Positions 22,090 to 32,608 of a DNA stretch of 64,000 nt are shown here, piece by piece. Position numbers and translations under genes: made by a program. The stretch lies in assembly GCF_050003625.1 (NCBI RefSeq), contig NC_134398.1, positions 86,305,983 through 86,369,982 of the forward strand, written 5' to 3'. The first letter of the stretch is position 1. Every line of letters starts with the position of its first letter. This stretch comes from Haematobia irritans (lineage: Eukaryota; Arthropoda; Insecta; Diptera; Muscidae). Below the pieces are notes generated by a model that was given only the letters and a program-made list of their open reading frames with translations, was not told the DNA's origin and did no database searches.

Positions 22090-22562
22090 TTTTATTTAGA
22101 AAAATCGGGCGATACATATATATGGGACCTATATCTAAATCTGAACCGATTTCGATGACATTTTCAGACTTAAAGGGTGATACAAAAGATTATTTTGTGC
22201 TAAATTTGACGACGATCGGTTAGTAAAAAAGTGCAACGTGACCCCATTTGTCGAAATCGAGCAATACATATATATGGGAGCTATATCTAAATTTGATCCA
22301 AATTCAATAGCGTTCGTCCTTGTGCCCAAAAAAACTCCCTGTACCAAACTTCATCAAAATCGGTTAATAATTGCGACCGGAATCCTGTGAACAACAAATA
22401 CATGGACAGACGGACGGACGGACACCAAGCGGACGACTCAGGAGGTGATTCTGAGTCGATCGGTATATACTTTATTGGGACTAAAATCAATATTTCTGGT
22501 AGGCACATTTTTTGGCAGATCAAACTTATTATACCCTAACCACTATGTGGTTTAGGGTATAA
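22090..22562 (-). mobile_element. Family D mini-me/Helentron-like element D1 (fragment)
   Basis: In the minus orientation its hairpin end is ATACCCTAACCAC-TAT-GTGGTTTAGGGTAT at 22530-22560. A GACGGACGGACGGAC tract and the TATATACTTTATT core are nearby. The opposite terminus is not recognisable. The same end occurs at 27267 and 56544. Confidence 0.75.
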
Positions 22563-23784
22563 TGACTTTAAAACAATGTGTTGAAACATTTTATTAAATT
22601 TGAAGATTTTTTCAGAAATATTAAATCCATTTTGACTTCATTAAAACGAAATTTTCATTCATGTTAGGATACACATTTTTATGTCGAATCACTTAGCTAT
22701 AAGGACAAACAGACTTCATTGAAAAGTTTAGAGACTTTTGGACAAGGAAAAAACTTTATTTCAGAGAAATACGTTTTCTATTCTAAGCAAATTTAGTATT
22801 CATATTTTACGCATGTGAAATATTTGGCCTCCCGACAATATTCTTTGCGGTGCACCATCTACTATTTAATATGTGATAGAAACCAAATTTATGAAAATGG
22901 ACCAAATGCTGTTTGGTCCGACCATCGGACCAAATTTAAAAATTAGAAATTTTTAGGACCAATTTTGGTCCGATCGGACCAAAGCGGCGACGCTGATTGG
23001 AATTGAAAGTCTATACACAGAGTAGAAGTAACTACTCTCCGAAAGTTTTTTATACCCACCACCATAGAATGGTGACGGGGGTATAATAAGTTTGTCATTC
23101 CGTTTGTAACGCATCGAAATATCGATTTCCGACTATATAAAGTATATATATTCTTGATCAGGGAGAAATTCTAAGACGATATAACGATGTCCGTCTGTCC
23201 GTCTGTCTGTCTGTCTGTCTGTCTGTCTGTTGTAATCACGCTACAGTCTTCAATAATGAAGCAATCGTGCTGAAATTTTGCATAAACTCGTCTTTTGTCT
23301 GCAGGCAGGTCAAGTTCGAAGATGGGCTGTATCGGTCCAGGTTTTGATATAGTTCCCATATAAACCTCCCGATTTGGGTCTTGGGCTTATAGAAACCGTA
23401 GTTTTTATCCACTTTGCCTGAAATTTGAAATCTGGAGGTATTTTGTGACCGTAAAGAGGTGTGCCAAAAATGGTGAGTATCGGTCCACGTTCTGGCATAG
23501 CCCCCATATAGACCGATCTCCCGATTTTACTTCTTGGGCTTATAGAAACCACAGTTTTTATTCAATTTACCTGAAATTGGAAATCTAGAGGTATTGTCGG
23601 ACCATAAATACGTGTGCCGAAAATTGTGAGTATTGGTCCATATTTTGGTATAGCCCCCATATAGACCCATCTCCCGATTTTACTTCTTTGGCTTATAGAA
23701 ATCGCAGTTTTTATTCAATTTACCGGAAATTGGAAATCTAGAGGTATTGTAGGACCACAAATACGTGTGCCAAAAATTGTGAGT
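22563..23784 (+). repeat. Copied hAT-1 interior plus truncated family C
   Basis: 22563-23050 matches the interior of both hAT copies (27268-27755, 56545-57045), including an old H-like fragment. 23051-23784 is the first ~730 bp of family C, cut off at ATTGTGAGT and joined to the remnant of the B1 hairpin. Confidence 0.75.
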
Positions 23785-23995
23785 GTGGAGCAGGGTATAA
23801 TTACAAAGAGATCTTCATAAAAATAACGAAAGGACACTATACACTGAACCAGGGATCCGGAGCGGTCCATTTTTTTCGCTCCGCTCCGCTCCCGCTCCGG
23901 AGAAAAAAAAACCGCTCCGCTCCACGCTCCGCTCCGAGAAAAAAAAAATCGCTCCGCTCCTCTTCGAGAAAATTATAGTACAAATATTGTATTAT

Positions 23996-25167
23996 TATAC
24001 CCACCACCATAGGATGGGGGGTATATTAACTTTGTCATTCCGTTTGTAACACATCGAAATATTGTTCTAAGACCCCATAAAGTATATATATTCTGGGTCG
24101 TGGTGAAATTCTGAGTCGATCTGAGCATGTCCGTCCGTCCGTCCGTCCGTCCGTCCGTCCGTCCGTCCGTCCGTCTGTTGAAATCACGCTAACTTCCGAA
24201 CGAAGCAAGCTATCGACTTGAAACTTGGCACAAGTAGTTGTTATTGATGTAGGTCGGATGGTATTGCAAATGGGCCATATCGGTCCACTTTTACGTATAG
24301 CCCCCATATAAACGGACCCCAAAATTTGGCTTGCGAGGCCTCTAAGAGAAGCAAATTTCATCCGATCCGGCTGAAATTTGGTACATGGTGTTAGTATATG
24401 GTCTCTAACAACCATGCAAAAATTGGTCCACATCGGTCCATAATTATATATAGCCCCCATATAAACCGATCCCCCGATTTGGCTTGCGAGGCCCCTAAGA
24501 GAAGCAAATTTCATCCGATCCGGCTGAAATTTGGTACATGGTGTCAGTATATGGTCTCTAACAACCATGCAAAAATTGGTCCACATCGGTCCATAATTAT
24601 ATATAGCCCCCATATAAACCGATCCCCCGATTTGGCTTGCGAGGCCTCTAAGAGAAGCAAATTTCATCCGATCCGGCTGAAATTTGGTATGTGATGTTAG
24701 TATATGGTCTCTAACAACCATGCAAAAATTGGTCCACATCGGTTCATAATTATATATAGCCCCCATATAAACCGATCACCAGATTTGACCTCCGGAACCT
24801 CTTGGAAGACCAAAATTCATCTGATTCAGTTGAAATTTGGTACGTGGTGTTAATATATGGCCTCAAACTCCCATGCAAAAATTGGTCGATATCGGTCCAT
24901 AATTATATATAGGCCCCATATAAACCGATCCCCAGATTTGACCTCCAGAGCCCCTTGGAAGAGCAAAATTCTTCCCATTCGGTTGAAATTTGGTACGTGA
25001 TGTTAGTATATGGTATCCAACAACCATGCAGGAATAAGAAGTTTTAACATACCACAACCCAAGTAATTCGATTGTGGATGACAGTCTTTCGTAGAAGTTT
25101 CTACGCAATCCATGGTGGTGGGTACATAAGATTCGGCCTGGCCGAACTTGCGGCCGTATATACTTGT
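23996..25167 (+). mobile_element. Family A element A2
   Basis: Nearly identical to A1 but with one fewer 153-bp unit. hAT-2 shows the empty site (CATTGTATTATTTGTTCAAT, from 55863), which places the insertion between two T residues without target duplication. Confidence 0.9.
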
Positions 25168-25186
25168 TTGTTCAATTGAGTTTTAT

Positions 25187-26529
25187 TATACCCTGCTCCA
25201 CACTGTGGAACAGGGTATTATAAGTTAGTGCATATGTTTGCAACACCCAGAAGGAGACGAGATAGACACATGGTGTCTTTGGCAAAAATGCTCAGGGTGG
25301 GCTCTTGAGTCGATATAGTGATGTCCGTCTGTCCGTGAACACATTTTTGTAATCAAAGTCTAGGTCGCAGTTTTAGTCCAATCGACTTCAAATTTGACAC
25401 AAGTATGTGCTTTGGCTCAGAATAGAACCCTATTGATTTTGGAAGAAATCGGTTCAGATTTAGATATAGCTCCCATATATATATTTCGCCCGATATGGAC
25501 TTATATGGCCCCAGAAGCCAGAGTTTTACCCTAATTTGCTTAAAATTTTGCAGAAGAAGAACAATAAGTCGAGTGTGCCAAATTTTATTGAAATCGGTTC
25601 AGATTTAGATATAGCTCCCATATATATCTTTCGCCCGATATGGACTATTACGGTCCCAGAAGCTAGAGTTTTATCCCAATTAGGTTGAAATTTTGCACTA
25701 GGGGTACAATTAGTAGTGTAGTCAAGTATGCCAAATTTTATTGAAATCGGTTCAGATTGAGATATAGCTCCCACATATAGCTTTCGGCCGATTAACACTC
25801 ATATGACCACAGAGGCCAATTTTTAACTCCGATTTAGTTGAAATTTTCCACAGGGAGTAGAATTAGCATTGTAGCTATGCCTGCCAAATTTGGTTGAAAT
25901 CGGTTCAGAATTAGATATTTCTCCCATATATAGCTTTCGGCCGATTTACACTCATATGACCACAGAGGCCAATTTTTAACTCCGATTTAGTTGAAAATTT
26001 GCACATGGAGTAGAATTAGCATTGTAGCTCTGCGTGCCAAATTTGGTTTAAATCGGTTCAGATTTAGATACAGCTCTCATATATATGTTTTTCTGATTTC
26101 GACAAAAATGGTCAAAATACCAACATTTTCCTTGTAAAATCGCCACTGCTTAGTCGAAAAGTTGTAAAAATGACTCTAATTTTCCTAAACTTCTAATACA
26201 TATATATCGAGCGATAAATCATTAATAAACGTTTGCGAAGTTTCCTTAAAATTACTTCAGATTTAAATGTTTCCCATATTTTTTTACTAACATTGTGTTC
26301 CACCCTAGAGCATTAGCCGACTTAAATTTTGAGTCTATAGATTTTGTAGAAGTCTATCAAATTCTGTCCAGATCGAGTGATATTTAAATGTATATATTTG
26401 GGACAAACCTTTATATATAGCCCCCAACACATTTGACAGATGTGATATGGTATCGAAAATTTAGATCTACAAAGTGGTGCAGGGTATAATATAGTCGGCC
26501 CCGCCCGACTTTAGACTTTCCTTACTTGT
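25187..26529 (+). mobile_element. Family B element B3
   Basis: The left hairpin is ATACCCTGCTCCACA-CT-GTGGAACAGGGTAT and the right end GTCGGCCCCGCCCGAC followed by CTTTCCTTACTTGT. It was inserted in hAT-1 after GAGTTTTAT; the other side of that hAT site is not adjacent, so hAT sequence to its right was lost or replaced. Confidence 0.85.
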
Positions 26530-26794
26530 TTTATTTAGAAAAATCGGGTGGTACATATATGGGAGCTATAGCTAAATCTGAACCGATTTCGATGATTTGT
26601 TGCACATATAGTTAGTGCTATAGAAGATTACATTTAGCCAACTTTGAGTAAGATCGGTTGATAAATAAGGGTTTTATGACATAATTTGGCAAAATCGGGC
26701 GGGAGATGTGATATGGTATCGAAAATTTAGATCTACAAAGTGGTGCAGGGTATAATATAGTCGGCCCCGCCCGACTTTAGACTTTCCTTACTTG

Positions 26795-27267
26795 TTTTAT
26801 TTAGAAAAATCGGGCGATACATATATATGGGACCTATATCTAAATCTGAACCGATTTCGATGACATTTTCAGACTTAAAGGGTGATACAAAAGATTATTT
26901 TGTGCTAAATTTGACGACGATCGGTTAGTAAAAAAGTGCAACGTGACCCCATTTGTCGAAATCGAGCAATACATATATATGGGAGCTATATCTAAATTTG
27001 ATCCAAATTCAATAGCGTTCGTCCTTGTGCCCAAAAAAACTCCCTGTACCAAACTTCATCAAAATCGGTTAATAATTGCGACCGGAATCCTGTGAACAAC
27101 AAATACATGGACAGACGGACGGACGGACACCAAGCGGACGACTCAGGAGGTGATTCTGAGTCGATCGGTATATACTTTATTGGGACTAAAATCAATATTT
27201 CTGGTAGGCACATTTTTTGGCAGATCAAACTTATTATACCCTAACCACTATGTGGTTTAGGGTATAA
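26795..27267 (-). mobile_element. Family D element D2 (fragment)
   Basis: Same as D1 at the 4,705-bp offset. The hairpin end joins hAT interior sequence exactly as in hAT-2 at 56544, so this junction is the original insertion boundary. Confidence 0.78.
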
Positions 27268-27755
27268 TGACTTTAAAACAATGTGTTGAAACATTTTATT
27301 AAATTTGAAGATTTTTTCAGAAATATTAAATCCATTTTGACTTCATTAAAACGAAATTTTCATTCATGTTAGGATACACATTTTTATGTCGAATCACTTA
27401 GCTATAAGGACAAACAGACTTCATTGAAAAGTTTAGAGACTTTTGGACAAGGAAAAAACTTTATTTCAGAGAAATACGTTTTCTATTCTAAGCAAATTTA
27501 GTATTCATATTTTACGCATGTGAAATATTTGGCCTCCCGACAATATTCTTTGCGGTGCACCATCTACTATTTAATATGTGATAGAAACCAAATTTATGAA
27601 AATGGACCAAATGCTGTTTGGTCCGACCATCGGACCAAATTTAAAAATTAGAAATTTTTAGGACCAATTTTGGTCCGATCGGACCAAAGCGGCGACGCTG
27701 ATTGGAATTGAAAGTCTATACACAGAGTAGAAGTAACTACTCTCCGAAAGTTTTT

Positions 27756-29644
27756 TATACCCACCACCATAGAATGGTGACGGGGGTATAATAAGTTTGT
27801 CATTCCGTTTGTAACGCATCGAAATATCGATTTCCGACTATATAAAGTATATATATTCTTGATCAGGGAGAAATTCTAAGACGATATAACGATGTCCGTC
27901 TGTCCGTCTGTCTGTCTGTCTGTCTGTCTGTTGTAATCACGCTACAGTCTTCAATAATGAAGCAATCGTGCTGAAATTTTGCATAAACTCGTCTTTTGTC
28001 TGCAGGCAGGTCAAGTTCGAAGATGGGCTGTATCGGTCCAGGTTTTGATATAGTTCCCATATAAACCGACCTCCCGATTTGGGTCTTGGGCTTATAGAAA
28101 CCGTAGTTTTTATCCACTTTGCCTGAAATTTGAAATCTGGAGGTATTTTGTGACCGTAAAGAGGTGTGCCAAAAATGGTGAGTATCGGTCCACGTTCTGG
28201 CATAGCCCCCATATAGACCGATCTCCCGATTTTACTTCTTGGGCTTATAGAAACCACAGTTTTTATTCAATTTACCTGAAATTGGAAATCTAGAGGTATT
28301 GTCGGACCATAAATACGTGTGCCGAAAATTGTGAGTATTGGTCCATATTTTGGTATAGCCCCCATATAGACCCATCTCCCGATTTTACTTCTTTGGCTTA
28401 TAGAAATCGCAGTTTTTATTCAATTTACCGGAAATTGGAAATCTAGAGGTATTGTAGGACCACAAATACGTGTGCCAAAAATTGTGAGTATCGGTCCATA
28501 TTTTGGTATAGCCCCCATATAGACCGATCTCCCGATTTTACTTCTTGGGCTTATAGAAACCGCAGTTTTTATTCAATTTACCTGAAAATGGAAATCTAGA
28601 GGTATTGTAGGACCACAAATACGTGTGCCAAAAATTGTGAGTATCGGTCCATATTTTGGTATAGCCCCCATAAAGACCCATCTCCCGATTTTACTTCTTT
28701 GGCTTATAGAAATCGCAGTTTTTATTCAATTTACCGGAAATTGGAAATCTAGAGGTATTGCAGGACTACAAATACGTGTGCCAAAAATTGTGAGTATCGG
28801 TCCATGTTTTGGTATGTTCCCCATATAAAACGACGTCCCGATTTGGGGTCTTGGGCTTATAGAAACCTTATTTTTTATCCAATTTGTCTGAAATTGGAAA
28901 TCTAGAGGTATTTTAGGACCATAAAGAAGTGTGCCGAAAATGGTGAGGATCGGTCCATATTTTGGTATAGCCCCCATATAGCCCGATTTCCCGATTTTAC
29001 TTCTTGGGCTTCTAGAATCCGAAGTTTTTATCCTATTTGCCTGAAATTGGAAATCTAGAGATATTTTCGGGTCATAAAGAGGTGTGCCGAAAACGGTGAG
29101 CATCGGTCCATATTTCAGTATAGCCCCCATAAGAACGATCTCCCGATTTAACTCCTTGGGTTTCTAGAAACCGTAGTTTTTATCTGATTTGCCTGAAATT
29201 GTAAATATTCTGGTATTTTAGGCTCACAATAACGTGTATCGGATTAGGTTTTTATAGGTCCATTTGGTAATGCCTCCATATAGACCGACTTCACTTCTTG
29301 AGGGTGTAGAAGGCGCACTGATGATGAAAATTGCTTGAAACTCAATGTAAAATTTCCAGATTTTACTTCTACAGATTTAAGATTTCAAATCAAGACGTTA
29401 TTTTATAATTTTCTTGCACACTTACAAGAGATGTTAATGATTCCTCTAAAACTCAAACAAAAATGGTTCTTATAAATCCAGAATCTGATATAGTCCTCAT
29501 GGATGAAATCTTTAAATTTATCTTCGGGAAGTGTCCTCAAGTCCTCAAGCCCTCCTGAAATTTCAAAGGACACCCTAATATTTGGTTCATGGTGGTGGGT
29601 ATTTAAGATTCGGCCCGGCCGAACTTACTGCTGTATATACTTGT
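27756..29644 (+). mobile_element. Family C element C2
   Basis: It runs from TATACCCACCACCATAGAAT to the hairpin TTCGGCCCGGCCGAA followed by TATACTTGT, 1.89 kb, with a (GTCT)n tract near 27905 and about seven 153-bp units. hAT-2 lacks it at the matching point (poly-T at about 57041-57056), showing insertion between T residues. Confidence 0.9.
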
Positions 29645-30040
29645 TTTGTATTGCAACAGACGTAGAGAAGAGGTTTTGTTATATTTGTAATGTGTGTGTG
29701 TTTATGTTTGCAACAACCTCCATCGAAATCAGTCCGTGGTATACCTACGAATATTCTTACTCAGATCTAGTGTTACCTAATTTCGCTTTTTTCCCTTTTA
29801 TTGCAAAAATACATTTTCGAACAGCGTTTTTAAGAAATGTTCGTCCTCAAAAAAGTAGATAACATGCAATAATACAAATCAAGTCAATGTGAGAAAAAAA
29901 TTAAAATAAATGTATATGCGCACATTTTTCAACCAAAATTGAAACTATCCATAATTTTAATTAAATTTTCGAGAACCAATATCAGAAATAAGAGAATGCT
30001 AGGATATAGTACAATAGTAAAGCAAATATGAATGTCCTTA

Positions 30041-30267
30041 CACTGAAAAAAAGAATTTTTCTTAATTATTAAAGTCACGTTGACCTTACCTCAAAAATTT
30101 TATCTTTCATGTTATGATACACACTTTTAAGTAAAATCACTTAATTATAAGGACATTACAACTTCATTCAAAAGTTTAGAGAAATGCGTCTTCCATGTTA
30201 AGCAAAATTTGCATTCTTATTCTAAGGACATGAAATCTTTGACTTCACGACAATATTTTTTTCAGTG
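30041..30267. mobile_element. TIR element H-1 (227 bp, internally deleted)
   Basis: The ends are CACTGAAAAAAAG and its inverse TTTTTTTCAGTG, with TA on each side. The same locus in hAT-2 holds the 1,014-bp form H-2, so H-1 lost about 790 bp of interior. Confidence 0.85.
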
Positions 30268-31342
30268 TAGAAAACTAAAAAATTAAATATAAATAAGATC
30301 ATTTAATTGCATTTATTTGACGTTCATTACAAACATCTTTGTAGTAATACGGGATGAAATTGATCGAAAGTACTGTTGTTACTTTTACAACTCATACTAG
30401 AGATATATTTTGACATTTGCCGTTTTTGAAAAAAATTACTAAAAAACACGTTGTGTTTTCCCCAATGTACGTACGTACAAAAATACATATCGTACATTTT
30501 AAACGTTTACTCACACTACGCTAAGTACTAGCTATATTTGAAATTACCTACACAGTGTAATTTCAAAGTTACACATTTCATTCAAGTAATATTTTATTCG
30601 GAGCGGAGCGGTTTTTCATTTGGAAACCGCTCCGCTCCGGATTTTAGAAATGCCGCTCCCGCTCCGCTCCCGCTCCCGCTCCGGCAAAAAAAGGGCTTGC
30701 TCCGCTCCGCTCCGGATCCCTGCACTGAACAGTGAACACTTTTCCATTGCAAAATGAACTAAACTGTAGTAATATTGACCATGATTTAGCACTTAAGATT
30801 TTTTCAACTTGTCTAGTTTATAATTCTCTTAAATTTTAGTTCATCTATAACATTGTAGTTCATTTTTACAACACCATAAGATGTATATACCCCTACCAAG
30901 TTAAAAAGTCAGTATTATTTTGGTTTACTTGCTAATTTTGTGGGAAACCCGATAATAAAAATTGGTTAACAGTCTCTTTAAAATGTCGACAACTAAACTA
31001 TTTTTAAATTAATCCTTCCACAGTACAGAGAAATTAAATAATTAAAGGAACAACAAACTGTTTTGCTATTATGAAAATTTTCATACATTAAAATTAAATT
31101 TTCTTTAAGCAAAAGTAGTTTATTATAAAAACTTATGATGAAAGTTCTTAATACAATGTTTTTTGTGAATAAAATTTATGACCACGTGGAACAGAGAGTA
31201 GTTCATTTGAACTCGCTGTTTGGACATTTTGACTTATCCTTTTTTTATTCATCGTAGGTAATTTTTTCACATATCTTGCTGAAAAAAAAAATGGAAGCAA
31301 TAATGAAAATTGTTAAAAATGAACAACATGTAATGAAATATA

Positions 31343-32507
31343 CACTAAAAAAAATATTGTCGTGAGGTCAAAGATTTCATGTCTTTAATATACGAATGCA
31401 AATTTGGCTTAGCATAGAAGACGCATTTCTCTAATATAAAGTTTTTTTCCTTGTCCAAAAGTCGATAAACTTTTCAATGAAGTCGTATTGTCCTTATAAT
31501 TAAGTGATTTGACTTAAAAATGGGTATCATAACATGAAAGAAAAACTGTTTGGGTTAAGGTCAACTTGACTTTAATAATTCAGAAAAATTCTTTAAATTT
31601 AATGAAATTGTCTTTAAATTTGTTGTCTTTTTGCATCTTGACTACAAAGCAAAAAATCGTTCAAATATAGGACATGTTTTTCAACACTTTATTTTAAAGA
31701 CGCTTTTTACTTGAAACATAGTGTAATTTCTATTGGAAGTCGAGTCTTAATTCGGGAAATAAAGTTGTCGTTAACTCGTTTTTAAGGATTTTATTAGCAT
31801 ATGAAGAAAAAAGGCTGAAAAAGCGACAAATTAAAATTTGCTTCCTGGAAGCAAGTACACAAAACCCAAATTTGAAAGGGAATTGTGTCTTAAAAGTATC
31901 CTTACTTGTATTCCCAGCATCTTTCACTGAAAAAACAGTGAACCCACCAGAAAGAAAACTTTCGGTTAATTTTAGAAAATTTTGAATATTTGTAGAAAAT
32001 TTTAACTAAACAGTATTACAAACGTTGGCATCACGCCGATGTCATAAAAATAAGTAAATATTTTTCGACAAATTCAAAAAAATTTATTAGACATAACTAA
32101 GTTTTTTCACTTGTTAAAGAAAATTTTGTAGTTTGAAGGAAAAACTTGGAGTTCAAAATTGCAAGAATGTGACATACGAAGTTCATAATGGACGCATTTT
32201 TGGTAAAATTTACAAATTTAAAGAAATTCTGAACTATTTTGTGGAAGACACGAATTTGGTTAATCTTTATGCTTCAGTTGAGTATATTTTTTCCTCGGAT
32301 TTAGTTAATTTAACTAACGTAAACAAAAAATTATTAGAGTAAAGAAAACTTTCTCCAAACATAACAATTCTATGAACTAAAATAAAGTTAAATTGGCTTT
32401 AGTGAAATAGAGAGTTCACTTTTTTTTGAGTGTTGGCTCGGAATTAATACCAAATTTTTTAAAGTAAAGACAAAACCTTTGGAACCGGGCATGCTTTTTT
32501 TTCAGTG
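31343..32507. mobile_element. TIR element H-3
   Basis: The ends are CACTAAAAAAAATATTG and TTTTTTTTCAGTG, with TA at 31341-31342 and 32508-32509, inserted in G copy 1. It is opposite in orientation to H-2 and carries J1. No coding capacity is recognised. Confidence 0.78.
31925..32432. mobile_element. TIR element J1 (508 bp)
   Basis: The ends are CACTGAAAAAACAGTGAAC and the inverse GTTCACTTTTTTTTGAGTG. The duplicated dinucleotide is TT (31923-31924, 32433-32434), judged by comparing the interrupted H sequence with H-2. A second copy is J2 at 53678. A 69-codon frame inside (32133-32342) has no recognised homology. Confidence 0.8.
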
Positions 32508-32608
32508 TAATTTTTTAATTCTTTATTTTAGCTTGTATTTATATATATTTGGGGGCATTTTATCAAATGGTGTAAGGAAGTCAACTTTTCTTTGGAAAAC
32601 GTATCTCA

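Larger units (their letters stand above)
20490..23784. repeat. 3.3 kb direct duplication of 25195-28489
   Basis: The two copies lie 4,705 bp apart and I see only two differences: one GTCT unit more near 23200, and a missing GACC near 23361. The segment comprises family B, a B fragment, family D, interior hAT sequence and the first part of family C. It is therefore a copy of the middle of hAT-1, not an independent set of insertions. Confidence 0.85.
23850..30722. mobile_element. hAT transposon hAT-1, filled with nested elements
   Basis: The termini are CAGGGATCCGGAGCGG and its inverse ending CCGGATCCCTG, with an exact 8-bp duplication CACTGAAC (23842-23849, 30723-30730). Subterminal CGCTCC arrays lie at both ends. 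Of 6.9 kb, most is A2, B3, D2, C2 and H-1. The transposase region retained in hAT-2 is absent here, lost near the B3/D2 insertions. Confidence 0.92.
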
